A stretch of DNA of 64,000 nt from Aquipseudomonas alcaligenes (GCF_003205495.1 NZ_QJRX01000005.1:186001-250000), one strand, 5' to 3'. Positions 1-7,771 are shown, counted from the first letter of the stretch. The notes: a model not told the origin generated them from the sequence alone. Numbers and translations are program-made.

Positions 1-830
1 GGGCGCTGAGCCTGAGCGAGGCCTGGAACCCGGAGCCGGACCAGCCCAGCGTCGGCGACTCGCTGACGCGCAACATCATGCTGCGCGCCGAGGGCCTGTC
101 CAGCGCCCAGCTGCCTCCCCTGCCACAGCAGGACAGCCCCGGCCTGCGCCGCTACCCGGACCAGCCGCAGCTGCGCAACGAGAGCAGCGACCGCGGTCTG
201 ATCGGCAGCCGCGAGGAGAGCGAGGCCCTGGTGCCGAGCCAGAGTGGGAGCCTGACCCTGCCGGAAGTGCGGGTACTGTGGTGGAACACCGACGCGGATC
301 GCCTGGAAACCGCCAGCCTGCCGGCACGCACCCTGGAAGTGGCGAGCAACCCCGAGCTGGAAGTGGACGCCCCAGTGGTCACCGCGAGCACGGCCGGCGC
401 CGCCGACGCCCCCCTGCTGTGGCCCTGGCAGCTGGCCTGCGCCCTGCTCAGCCTGACCACCCTGTTGGGCTTCGGCCTGTGGTGGCGGGCTCGGCGCCAG
501 CCGGCCATCCTGCCGACGGCGCAGAGCGGCCCCAGCCCGCGCACCCTGCTCGACGACCTCAAGCGCGCCTGCCTGGCCAACGACCCGCACGCCACCCGCC
601 AGGCCCTGGATGCCTGGGCCCGCCAGCAGCCGGAAACCCTGGCCGACATGGCCGCGCGTTTCGTGCCGCTGTCCGAGGCCCTCGACGGCCTGAACGGCGC
701 GCTGTACAGCGAAACCGGCAATCAGTGGCAGGGCGAGAGCCTGTGGAAGGCGATCCGCAACCTGCCGGCCCTGGAGGCTGCGGCCAACCCGCAGGAAACC
801 AGCCCGCTGCCACCGCTCTACCCACGCTGA
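1..830 (+). CDS. BatD-type oxygen-tolerance protein, C-terminal part (partial at left edge)
   Basis: The reading frame is open from the left edge to TGA at 828-830, so only the C-terminal part is present and the true start lies outside the window. The visible part is a hydrophilic, probably periplasmic segment, one transmembrane helix at about 415-480 (LLWPWQLACALLSLTTLLGF) followed by arginines, and a cytoplasmic tail of about 110 residues. This layout and tail resemble the BatD member of the Bat operons (MoxR/BatA-E), membrane proteins linked to stress tolerance and cofactor or complex assembly. A Coq4-like gene follows 23 bp downstream and is probably co-transcribed. The BatD call rests on remembered family layout. 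Confidence 0.7.
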   Translation, partial: ALSLSEAWNPEPDQPSVGDSLTRNIMLRAEGLSSAQLPPLPQQDSPGLRRYPDQPQLRNESSDRGLIGSREESEALVPSQSGSLTLPEVRVLWWNTDADRLETASLPARTLEVASNPELEVDAPVVTASTAGAADAPLLWPWQLACALLSLTTLLGFGLWWRARRQPAILPTAQSGPSPRTLLDDLKRACLANDPHATRQALDAWARQQPETLADMAARFVPLSEALDGLNGALYSETGNQWQGESLWKAIRNLPALEAAANPQETSPLPPLYPR

Positions 831-853
831 CAACCGTTCCAAGGATGGAACCC

Positions 854-1471
854 ATGACCCTCAAAGAAGAACTCGCCGCCTTCTACCGCCGCTGTGGCTT
901 CAGCGACACCGCCGACCGCCAGGCCTGCACCGTTCCGGTCTACACCGGCTGCCTGCTGGTGCCGCTGCCAAACATCGAGACGCGGCACATCTACCTGAAG
1001 TACCACGACCTGCACCACATCACGACCGGCTACAGCACCGGGCGCATCGGCGAGGGCGAAGTCAGCGCCTGGGAACTGGGCACCGGCTCGATGCTCAACT
1101 CGCCCCTGCTCGGCACCATGAACCTGATCGCCCTCTCCACCGGCCTGGTGCTGGAACCGAAACGCATGTGGCGCGCCTTCCGCCGCGGCTGTCGCAGCCG
1201 CAACCTGTACCCGCTGGCCATGCGCGAGAAGATCGACGCCGACCACTGGGCCGACCTGCCCGCCCTGCGCCAGGCACTGCTGGAGAGCCGCCGCGATCCG
1301 CTGCCACTGGCGCTACGCGCCACCGAGTTCGCCACCTACGCGGCGCTGGCCATGCTGATCCACGTGCTGATCGCCATCCCCGCCCTGTGCACCCGTGTGG
1401 TCACCGACATCGGCCTGGGTCATAGCTTCATCCAGGCAGTGAAGCCGACCAGGCGCACCGATTTGTACTGA
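854..1471 (+). CDS. Coq4-like protein with HDxxH-X11-E metal motif
   Basis: This 205-residue protein carries H51-D52-x-x-H55, then exactly 11 residues, then E67. That is the HDxxH-X11-E zinc-binding signature of the ubiquinone biosynthesis protein Coq4. A hydrophobic helix near the C terminus (around residues 165-190) suggests membrane association, which Coq4 proteins show through a peripheral helix. The start at 854 follows AAGGATGG; an in-frame ATG at 845 would add three residues. The gene follows batD by 23 bp. Pseudomonas already has the canonical Ubi proteins, so a Coq4-like protein is unexpected, and its role could be in decarboxylation/hydroxylation or in binding isoprenoid quinone intermediates. 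The motif is seen; the function is inferred. Confidence 0.6.
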   Translation: MTLKEELAAFYRRCGFSDTADRQACTVPVYTGCLLVPLPNIETRHIYLKYHDLHHITTGYSTGRIGEGEVSAWELGTGSMLNSPLLGTMNLIALSTGLVLEPKRMWRAFRRGCRSRNLYPLAMREKIDADHWADLPALRQALLESRRDPLPLALRATEFATYAALAMLIHVLIAIPALCTRVVTDIGLGHSFIQAVKPTRRTDLY

Positions 1472-1519
1472 GCTAGAAGAAGACTTTATGCCCAGAGGGG
1501 CAGCTAACGGCCACAAGCG

Positions 1520-1542
1520 GCCATTGGCTAGCCCCCAATGGC
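1520..1542. repeat. 8-bp inverted repeat downstream of the Coq4-like gene
   Basis: GCCATTGG at 1520-1527 and CCAATGGC at 1535-1542 form a perfect 8-bp stem with a 7-nt loop, 49 bp after the stop codon. No T-run follows, so it is not a classical intrinsic terminator. It may still stabilise the 3' end or end transcription weakly. Nothing else was recognised in 1472-1640. Confidence 0.5.
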
Positions 1543-1649
1543 TCTGACATTCCGGCCGCCAAAATCTCTTAAATCAACGAACCATGTGAGTCTCTGCCAC
1601 TCAACCGGGGTCTAGTAGCGGAAAAGCTGATGACCGGAGCGATGATGCC

Positions 1650-1665
1650 GAATCTCTGGGCATAC
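1650..1665 (+). promoter_or_regulatory. Conserved promoter-like box GAATCTCTGGGCATAC
   Basis: GAATCTCTGGGCATAC here is matched at 15 of 16 positions by GAATCGCTGGGCATAC at 7056-7071, upstream of another gene of the same island. GCATACA resembles a sigma-S or sigma-70 -10 element (CTATACT-like). It lies about 18 bp before the dyad at 1683-1698. Its role as a promoter is inferred from recurrence only. Confidence 0.35.
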
Positions 1666-1682
1666 ACTGACAAGTGCCGCTA

Positions 1683-1698
1683 TGTGCGGTAACGAACA
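1683..1698. promoter_or_regulatory. Crp/Fnr-type operator TGTGC-GGTAAC-GAACA (perfect copy)
   Basis: The dyad TGTGC-N6-GAACA matches all eight fixed positions of the island-wide motif TGTNC-N6-GNACA. Its 5-6-5 geometry is that of CRP and FNR sites. The centre (1690.5) lies about 28 bp upstream of TAACCT (1719-1724), a possible -10 element. If that is used, the site would sit near -41.5, the class II activator position. The ATG of the first Crp/Fnr gene is 66 bp downstream, which suggests autoregulation. Confidence 0.6.
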
Positions 1699-1764
1699 GA
1701 GTTGGTCGCACCGAGGTGTAACCTAGGGCGGCTGAGCCACACCATCTCTAGGAAGGAGGCCGCC

Positions 1765-2493
1765 ATGACCGCAATTGTCACTCCTGAGCAGAATCATCTG
1801 CTGGCTGCCCTGTCGGAGGAGGTCAGAGACCGCCTGTTTCCCCAACTAGAGCGGGTCGAACTGCCACTGGGCAAGGTGCTCTACGAGTCCGGTGATACCC
1901 TCCGCCACGTCTACTTCCCCACCGATTCGATCATCTCGCTGCTGTATGTCATGGAGAATGGCGCTTCGGCAGAAATCTCCGTGGTCGGTAACGAGGGCCT
2001 GGTGGGTGTCGCCCTGTTCATGGGGGGAGAGAGCACTCCGAGTCGGGCCATCGTGCAGAGTGGCGGCTACGCCTATCGACTGCAGGGGCAGCGGCTGAAG
2101 GATGAGTTCAATCGCCACGGCGAGCTCCTGGTCCTGATGCTGCGTTACACCCAGGCTTTGCTCACGCAGATGGCGCAGACGGCTGTATGCAATCGCCACC
2201 ACCAGATCGACCAACAGTTATGTCGCTGGCTGCTGCTGTCTTTGGACCGGTTGCCGAGCAACCGGTTGACCATGACCCAGGAGCTGATCGCCAATATGCT
2301 TGGCGTGCGCCGGGAAGGGGTTACCGAGGCTGCCGGCAAGCTGCAGCGGCAGGGGGTCATCGAATACAGCCGAGGCCATATCACCGTACTGGACCGCAAG
2401 AAGCTCGAGCAACTGAGCTGTGAGTGTTATGCCGTGGTCAAGCGTGAGACCGATCGCCTGCTCCCTTACCTGCCGCAGCACAAGGCCCGATGA
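1765..2493 (+). CDS. Crp/Fnr-family transcriptional regulator, first of a tandem pair
   Basis: This 242-residue protein has an N-terminal cyclic-nucleotide-binding beta-barrel (about 15-125; NEGLVG at 76-81, then GESTPSRA at 89-95, a degenerate version of the cAMP-pocket GE...RSA pattern). A long dimerisation helix follows, then a C-terminal winged helix (about 150-235) with recognition helix VRREGVTEAA at 181-190. It lacks an Fnr-type N-terminal cysteine cluster, so oxygen sensing through 4Fe-4S is unlikely. The start at 1765 follows a strong GGAAGGAGG. A second Crp/Fnr gene lies 126 bp downstream. A perfect island-type dyad lies in its promoter, so it may regulate itself and the stress genes up to 20 kb. 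The ligand is unknown. Confidence 0.85.
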   Translation: MTAIVTPEQNHLLAALSEEVRDRLFPQLERVELPLGKVLYESGDTLRHVYFPTDSIISLLYVMENGASAEISVVGNEGLVGVALFMGGESTPSRAIVQSGGYAYRLQGQRLKDEFNRHGELLVLMLRYTQALLTQMAQTAVCNRHHQIDQQLCRWLLLSLDRLPSNRLTMTQELIANMLGVRREGVTEAAGKLQRQGVIEYSRGHITVLDRKKLEQLSCECYAVVKRETDRLLPYLPQHKAR

Positions 2494-2506
2494 ATGCCAA
2501 GCTCTG

Positions 2507-2522
2507 GGTGCTGTAGCGAACG
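2507..2522. promoter_or_regulatory. Degenerate Crp/Fnr-type operator GGTGC-TGTAGC-GAACG
   Basis: Six of eight fixed positions of TGTNC-N6-GNACA match (first and last bases differ). It sits in the 126-bp gap between the two Crp/Fnr genes, 98 bp upstream of the second ATG, which suggests that gene has its own regulated promoter. It is weaker evidence than the perfect copies. Confidence 0.35.
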
Positions 2523-2619
2523 GAAGCGGCCATAGCGATCCTGCAAACTGCCGGGACGGGACTGCCCAGCACCGCTCCCCCGCCAACCAAGGCTCGCACT
2601 GTGCTGCAGGCTCCCCCTG

Positions 2620-3342
2620 ATGCCAGCCATCATTTCCCTCGCCACCGAAAACAGACTTCTTGCCCGACTACCGTTACGTGAGCGCCAGAGGTTGCTTCTG
2701 CATTGTGATGTGGTACAGCTGAGCTTTGGCGATGTCCTCTGCGAGGCCGGCGCGCCCGTGCGTCACCTTTATTTCCCACTCGACGGATTCATCTCACAGG
2801 TGTTCAGCCTGGGGCACCATCGGCCACTGGAGCTCGGTTTGATTGGCAATGAAGGCGTACTTGGCGCCACGCTGGCCCTGGACGTGAGCACGGCTCCAAG
2901 TCGTGCTGTGGTGCAGGGCAGTGGCCGTGCCCTGCGCATCAGCGTTCGCCAATGGCACCTGGCGCTACGCGACTGTCCCCGCCTGCTAAGGGCGCTCAAC
3001 CGTTATCTCTACGTGCTGTTGACCCAGTTGATGCGCAATGCGGCCTGCGGGCATTTCCACGAGGTAGAGCCCCGCCTGGCGCGCTGGCTGCTGATGACCC
3101 AGGACTGCGCGCATGTGGACAAATTGCAGCTGACCCATGCCTATCTGGCCGACATGCTGGGCGTGCGCCGCAGCGGCGTAACCATCGCGGCTGGAGCCTT
3201 GCAGTCGCGCCGGCTGATCCACTACCAGCGCGGCCAAATCACCATTCTTGATCGTGCCAGTCTGGAACTGGTCGCGTGCGAATGCTACGCGGCCATGCGT
3301 GCAGACTACGCAAAGTTATTTTCGCCCCCTCTCCGCAGCTAA
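2620..3342 (+). CDS. Crp/Fnr-family transcriptional regulator, second of a tandem pair
   Basis: This 240-residue paralogue of the preceding regulator shares its layout: YFPLDGFISQ and LIGNEGVLG in the sensor barrel, TAPSRAVVQ in the ligand pocket, and a winged helix with recognition helix VRRSGVTIAA at 182-191. The glutamate three residues into the helix of the first regulator is serine here. This position corresponds to the Glu181 region that reads bases in CRP, so the pair may prefer different half-sites. The ribosome-binding site is weak (GCTCCCCCTG). The gene ends 8 bp from the convergent GGDEF/EAL gene. It may form heterodimers or compete with its neighbour; the signal is unknown. Confidence 0.83.
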   Translation: MPAIISLATENRLLARLPLRERQRLLLHCDVVQLSFGDVLCEAGAPVRHLYFPLDGFISQVFSLGHHRPLELGLIGNEGVLGATLALDVSTAPSRAVVQGSGRALRISVRQWHLALRDCPRLLRALNRYLYVLLTQLMRNAACGHFHEVEPRLARWLLMTQDCAHVDKLQLTHAYLADMLGVRRSGVTIAAGALQSRRLIHYQRGQITILDRASLELVACECYAAMRADYAKLFSPPLRS

Positions 3343-3350
3343 ACCTGAAG

Positions 3351-5417
3351 CTAAACCCCCGCCGTGGCTATGGTTCGCGCATTTAACAGACGGGTGAACT
3401 GTCGGGCCGGCATGCCGTGGCCAAATAGAAATCCCGTAGCCTGGTTGCAGCGCTCCAACTGAAGCAAGGCAGACTGCTCGGAGGTCTCAACGCCGGTGGC
3501 TACCATTTGGCAACCCAGGCGCTCGCCCAAGGCGATCAGCGCCCCGGCAATGGCCTCCTGACCACCGCGGCAGCCCATGGCCTGAACGCTGGCTCGGTTG
3601 ATTTTCAACACGTCGAAAGGCATTGCCAGCAGCCCATGCAGATTGCTCAAGCCTAGGCCGAAATCCACCAGCGCCAGTCGTACGCCCAGAGCGCTTAGCT
3701 GTTGAAGGATAATGCTGCTGGACTCGATATCCTGCGTCAGCGATGCCTCACGGATATCCAGCTGCAGAGAGCACGGAGACAGGCCGGTCTGCTTCAGAAT
3801 GGCGCGTAAACAGCTGACAAAATCGGGCTGGTACAACTCGGCGCTGGAGAGCTTCACCGTCACACTCGCCAACCTGGAACCAAGCACTCGCCAGCGCCGA
3901 AACTGCAGGCAAGCCTCCTGCAGAGCCCAGCGGCCGATTGGCACGATCAGACCAGAGTCCTCTGCTTGCTTCAGAAAGCATTCCGGTAGCAGTAGCCCCC
4001 GAGTCGGATGCCGCCAGCGCAGCAGTGCTTCAGCGCCAGTGATAGCGCCAGTCGCCAAGTCGACCCTTGGTTGGTAGTGCAGGCGCAGCTGATGGCGCGG
4101 CTGTGCGAGGCTCAAGTCTCGCTCGATGCGCTGACGCTCAAGCGCCTGCAGGTTCATGTCACGACGGAAGAACTGGAAGTTGTTACGTCCCGCCTGCTTG
4201 GCACAATACATCGCCGTATCGGCGTTCTTCATAAGGGTATCGGCATCCTTGGCATCCGCGGGGTATACGCTGATACCGATGCTGGTTGTCACCTGCACTT
4301 CCTGCTGTTCAATCCGGTGCGGCTCGGCCAGAGCCGCCAGTATTTTCTGTGCCGCAATGCCGGCGTCATGCAGGGATCGCTCTTCCGCCAGTAGCACCAC
4401 GAATTCATCGCCGCCATTGCGACTGACGGTATCCGATCCACGTACACAGTCCGACAGGCGCTGCGCGACCTCACGCAGCAGTTGGTCGCCTCCGGCATGC
4501 CCCAGTGAGTCGTTGATCCGCTTGAAATTATCCAGGTCGAGAAACAGCAGAGCGGTGGATTTTCCATTGCGCTGAGCCATGCCAATGGCCTGGGCGATAC
4601 GGTCGTTGAGCAGCACTCGGTTGGGGAGCCTGGTCAGAACATCATGTTGAGCCAGGTAGGACATACGGCGTGCCTCGGTGACATCCTGAAATACCACCAC
4701 TGCACCACTGATGCGGCCATGTCCACCGTGGATCGGTGCCACCGACTCCTCAATTTCCATGAGAGCCCCGTCGCGCCGCACCATCGATGCCTTGCACCTT
4801 GCCCCCTTCGCCCCCCTCTCCTGCTGGGCGAGATCCAATGGACTAGCGTCATCATGCGTGCCTTCAACTAAGCGCATGACCCGGGTAATGGGCTGACCCA
4901 CGGCCTCTTCGCGCAGCCACCCGGTCATGACTTCGGCAGCACTGTTGATGTAGTCGACGCCTCCACGCATGTCCATACCGATGACGGCGTCGTCAATGGA
5001 GTCGAGGCTGACTTGTGCCCGCTGCAGCTCCAGTTTCAGAAGCCCCTGACCGATGCTGTCGTGCAGCATCTGGGCCAGCAGATAGCCGACACCATCGCCC
5101 TTGAATATGTACCCCTGAACAGACTGGCCCAGAGCTTGGCGCGCCAGAGTCTGCTGTGCCTGGGAACAGATCAGGATGATCGGCAGCATGGGATCCATGC
5201 CTCGCAGTTGCTGCAGGGTTGCCAGTCCCTGGCTGCCTGGCAGATCCAAGTCCAGTAGCAAGGCATCCATGGCGCCCCGGTGCATGCTTGCGACGGTCTC
5301 GCTCAACGAGCAGCAACGATCCTCGGCAAAAGCGTCTGCTGCAACTTCACCGAGCATCTCCTGCAGCTGGCCATATGCTTGATCATCCGCTGTGGCAATC
5401 ACGATCCGCTCGCTCAT
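3351..5417 (-). CDS. REC-PAS-GGDEF-EAL protein: diguanylate cyclase with a degenerate EAL domain
   Basis: Domains of this 688-residue protein in order: receiver (1-120, phospho-acceptor D56 in LLLDLDLP, conserved K106), PAS (about 135-250), GGDEF (255-420) and EAL (435-680). The GGDEF motif (335-339) is intact and is preceded by an intact I-site R326-x-x-D329 five residues upstream, so c-di-GMP synthesis with product inhibition is expected. The EAL motif (463-465) is present, but several catalytic positions of the family appear lost: K522 for Asn, V584 for the first Asp of DDFG, N607 for the KxD Asp, T641 for the Glu of AEGVE, and T661 for the Gln of QGYLF. It is therefore probably a cyclase whose EAL domain senses c-di-GMP or is structural. 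The start has a good GGGAGG. Confidence 0.9.
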   Translation of the reverse strand: MSERIVIATADDQAYGQLQEMLGEVAADAFAEDRCCSLSETVASMHRGAMDALLLDLDLPGSQGLATLQQLRGMDPMLPIILICSQAQQTLARQALGQSVQGYIFKGDGVGYLLAQMLHDSIGQGLLKLELQRAQVSLDSIDDAVIGMDMRGGVDYINSAAEVMTGWLREEAVGQPITRVMRLVEGTHDDASPLDLAQQERGAKGARCKASMVRRDGALMEIEESVAPIHGGHGRISGAVVVFQDVTEARRMSYLAQHDVLTRLPNRVLLNDRIAQAIGMAQRNGKSTALLFLDLDNFKRINDSLGHAGGDQLLREVAQRLSDCVRGSDTVSRNGGDEFVVLLAEERSLHDAGIAAQKILAALAEPHRIEQQEVQVTTSIGISVYPADAKDADTLMKNADTAMYCAKQAGRNNFQFFRRDMNLQALERQRIERDLSLAQPRHQLRLHYQPRVDLATGAITGAEALLRWRHPTRGLLLPECFLKQAEDSGLIVPIGRWALQEACLQFRRWRVLGSRLASVTVKLSSAELYQPDFVSCLRAILKQTGLSPCSLQLDIREASLTQDIESSSIILQQLSALGVRLALVDFGLGLSNLHGLLAMPFDVLKINRASVQAMGCRGGQEAIAGALIALGERLGCQMVATGVETSEQSALLQLERCNQATGFLFGHGMPARQFTRLLNARTIATAGV

Positions 5418-5579
5418 TGCACCTCCCGCTCACATGATGTCGTTACGCTTAACCAGCCAGATAGAATCGCTAGTCCGTAGGGGCATTGAGACTGACGCCG
5501 GCTCTTCGATCAGCTGATGCCTGCCCTGACAACATCACTCCCTGATAGATGTGCCCTGGCCCACCTTCAGGCATTGGCT

Positions 5580-6878
5580 TCAGCAGTAGAGATGGCGCCG
5601 GGTGAGGGGCAAGCCGCTAGCCTGGCCTGCGGGCATACTCGCGAGGATCTGGTAGACACCGATGCCGCCGGTCTCGAACTGCAGAGCGCTGGCGGTCATG
5701 TACAGCCGCCAGGCACGGTAGGTCTGCTCACTGACGAACCGCAAAGCTTCGGCGTGATGTTTCTCCAGACGCTCGACCCAATGCCTGAGCGTCAGTGCGT
5801 AATGGCGGCGCAAAGCCTCTACATCGGCTATCTCGAAGCCTTCACCCTCCATGACACGCTGAATATTGCTGATGGTGTCGAGCTGTCCATCGGGAAAGAT
5901 GTAGCGGTTGATGAAGCGCGTGTTGGCACTCTCCTGCCATCCTTCGGACGCGCTGGTTATTCCGTGATTCAGAAATAGACCTGCCGGCTTCAGAGAGCGC
6001 CTCACGCACGCGAAGTACAGCGGCAGATTGCGCAGGCCGACATGCTCGAACATGCCGACACTGGCGATCTTGTCGTACTGGTTTTTGCCATCGAGATCCC
6101 GGTAATCGCACAGCTCGACAGTCACCCGGCCAGCCAGACCGGCCTGGGCTATGCGCGCACGCGCCAATTCCAGCTGGCTGTGACTGAGGCTGATTCCATG
6201 AGCCTTCACGCCATGGTATTTCGCCGCATGCAGGATCAGCGCTCCCCACCCGCATCCGATGTCGAGCAGGCACTCGCCCGGCTGAAGCATCAGCTTCCGG
6301 CAAATGTGTTCGAGCTTGGCTTGCTGGGCCTTCTCCAGGTCATCCTCGGGGTGCTCGAAGTAGGCGCAGGAGTAGACCATGGCCGGATCCAGCCAAAGTG
6401 AATAAAAGTCATTGGAGACGTCGTAGTGAAAGGCGACCGCATCGCTATTCTCCTGCTTGCTGTGGCGCACGACCGACCGGCGATACCCCGGTAGCGCATC
6501 CGTGTTGCGAAGGTGATGTAAAAGCCAGACCAGACTGTTCCAGAAGCGCTGATGCCACACCATGCGCAGCGACTGCAGGCGTTCTTTCAGTGCCACCACG
6601 GCGAACAGGTCACCCTCGATATCGAGATCGTTGCGCAAATAAGCTTCCGCTAGACGAAGTGGATTGCGCCCCAAGAGCAGTGACCTGAGCGCATCAGGAT
6701 TGCGGCATATCAGCGTGAAACGAGGCGCGAGTTTCGTATCGGCGGACTGCAGGTGGCTGCCGTCCCACAAACGAACGGAGAACTCACCACCGGCCCCCCG
6801 TAGCAGACGCTTCAGCAGTGTGACCAACGGATCGATTGAAGTGGGGATCTGGTGATATTCCCGCTTGAGTTGTTCCAT
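5580..6878 (-). CDS. Cyclopropane-fatty-acyl-phospholipid synthase-like SAM methyltransferase
   Basis: This 432-residue protein matches the CFA synthase family. It has an N-terminal lipid-binding region, then FHYDVSNDFY and VYSCAYFEHPEDDL around the active-site cysteine. A SAM site LLDIGCGWGAL and FEHVG with the catalytic glutamate follow. These enzymes methylenate cis double bonds of membrane phospholipids, typically in stationary phase or under acid and osmotic stress. The start at 6878 is chosen because it has an upstream AGAGGG; a longer frame to 6941 would add a non-family extension. A perfect TGTCC-N6-GCACA operator is 82 bp upstream, shared with the divergent small membrane-protein gene. 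Pseudomonads often have several cfa-like genes, so it may not be the main one. Confidence 0.87.
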   Translation of the reverse strand: MEQLKREYHQIPTSIDPLVTLLKRLLRGAGGEFSVRLWDGSHLQSADTKLAPRFTLICRNPDALRSLLLGRNPLRLAEAYLRNDLDIEGDLFAVVALKERLQSLRMVWHQRFWNSLVWLLHHLRNTDALPGYRRSVVRHSKQENSDAVAFHYDVSNDFYSLWLDPAMVYSCAYFEHPEDDLEKAQQAKLEHICRKLMLQPGECLLDIGCGWGALILHAAKYHGVKAHGISLSHSQLELARARIAQAGLAGRVTVELCDYRDLDGKNQYDKIASVGMFEHVGLRNLPLYFACVRRSLKPAGLFLNHGITSASEGWQESANTRFINRYIFPDGQLDTISNIQRVMEGEGFEIADVEALRRHYALTLRHWVERLEKHHAEALRFVSEQTYRAWRLYMTASALQFETGGIGVYQILASMPAGQASGLPLTRRHLYC

Positions 6879-6959
6879 GCTGCCCTCTGCCTGGGAGCTG
6901 CGAGGCCCCGGGCGCCCTCGCTGACAGCTCACAGATTCCACGCTGATTGCCGGGCTGTC

Positions 6960-6975
6960 TGTCCGCTAGCGCACA
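6960..6975. promoter_or_regulatory. Crp/Fnr-type operator TGTCC-GCTAGC-GCACA (perfect copy)
   Basis: All eight fixed positions of TGTNC-N6-GNACA match and the core is the palindrome GCTAGC. It lies between the divergent cfa-like gene and the small membrane-protein gene. A second, half copy (TGTCC-GCTAAC) lies at 7001-7011. Confidence 0.6.
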
Positions 6976-7000
6976 TAACAACTCGGAAGCCACCTGCGTC

Positions 7001-7016
7001 TGTCCGCTAACGGTTT
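7001..7016. promoter_or_regulatory. Half-copy of the island operator (TGTCC-GCTAAC-GGTTT)
   Basis: The left half-site and the core match the perfect copy 41 bp upstream, but the right half is lost (5 of 8 fixed positions). The centre-to-centre spacing is about four helical turns, so a dimer bound here could lie on the same DNA face as the first. Confidence 0.3.
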
Positions 7017-7055
7017 TCCCATGGGACGGGAGCGCAGTCATGACTATTCTCTGAG

Positions 7056-7071
7056 GAATCGCTGGGCATAC
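7056..7071 (+). promoter_or_regulatory. Conserved promoter-like box GAATCGCTGGGCATAC
   Basis: It is matched at 15 of 16 positions by 1650-1665 upstream of the first Crp/Fnr gene. CATACT at 7067-7072 would make a -10 element with a start near 7079, giving a leader of about 67 nt to the ATG at 7146. Confidence 0.35.
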
Positions 7072-7145
7072 TGGCCGCGATGGGCAACGTGGGGCGATAC
7101 CTCGAGGACGGCTCTGGGCTGACGCGCAAACACCGGAGAAGGCGA

Positions 7146-7490
7146 ATGTATGAATCCAAGTACTGTGCCCCTATCCCCAGGGCCCACTTCATTCGCCGCC
7201 TACTCATACACTTCCTGGCAGCAATCGGCTTGCTGGCTGCGTCCTTGCTCGTTGGCATGGTCGGCTACGAGCATTTCGAACATCTCGCATGGCGTGATGC
7301 CTTCATCAACTCGGCAATGCTGCTGGGAGGAATGGGGCCGGTGAACGCACCTCAATCAGATGGAGGTAAGGTCTTCGCCGGCATTTACGCCTTGTATGCA
7401 GGGCTGGTATTCCTGATCGTGCTCGCCATCGTCTTGACGCCTGTCATACACAGGGTGCTGCATACATTTCATTGGGAAGTCGACGACTAG
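7146..7490 (+). CDS. Small two-transmembrane protein, ion-channel-like pore loop
   Basis: This 114-residue protein has helix 1 at about 18-38 and helix 2 at about 83-103. Between them is a re-entrant-looking stretch NSAMLLGGMGPV followed by a small-residue turn. Two helices flanking a glycine-rich loop is the layout of two-TM potassium-channel-like pores, but the canonical TxGYG filter is absent (GGMGP instead), so ion selectivity cannot be assigned. The start at 7146 follows GGAGAAGG. The gene is divergent from the cfa-like gene and shares its operator region. I know it only as a conserved hypothetical membrane protein. Confidence 0.65.
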   Translation: MYESKYCAPIPRAHFIRRLLIHFLAAIGLLAASLLVGMVGYEHFEHLAWRDAFINSAMLLGGMGPVNAPQSDGGKVFAGIYALYAGLVFLIVLAIVLTPVIHRVLHTFHWEVDD

Positions 7491-7661
7491 CTTCTGTGTG
7501 GGGGACTGGATTTCAGTCTGGTCGACTCCTGCACACCGGCCCCTCCCGCCACAACCGCTGGCGACGAGCCCAGCCAGCAGATCACCAGCAGTGACTATGG
7601 CAAGCCGCGCTGGCGCCGCCAGGCCCGAATCTGGCGATGATGCCTGGGCTGCTCGTGTCTC

Positions 7662-7677
7662 TGTTCGCTACCGAACA
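7662..7677. promoter_or_regulatory. Crp/Fnr-type operator TGTTC-GCTACC-GAACA (perfect copy)
   Basis: This is a fully symmetric dyad in its half-sites, TGTTC and GAACA, and matches all eight fixed positions. CATAAG at 7714-7719 is a possible -10. The downstream gene starts at 7772. The rest of the 281-bp gap 7491-7771 shows no convincing gene. Confidence 0.6.
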
Positions 7678-7771
7678 GACACCACCGGTCACAGCGCTCA
7701 GGCTGGCCATGGGCATAAGCCCAATTGACTGAAGGTCCGCCAGCACAGACAGCCGGCCTGGAGAGAGTGCC

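Noticed and set aside
278..853. Long upstream extension of the Coq4-like frame (to 278)
   Set aside because: It runs antiframe through batD with a shadow-like Arg/Pro/Gly-rich composition, and a good ribosome site precedes the ATG at 854.
7498..7728. Open frame in the gap before 7772
   Set aside because: It has no ribosome site and runs through the perfect operator at 7662-7677; composition is random.
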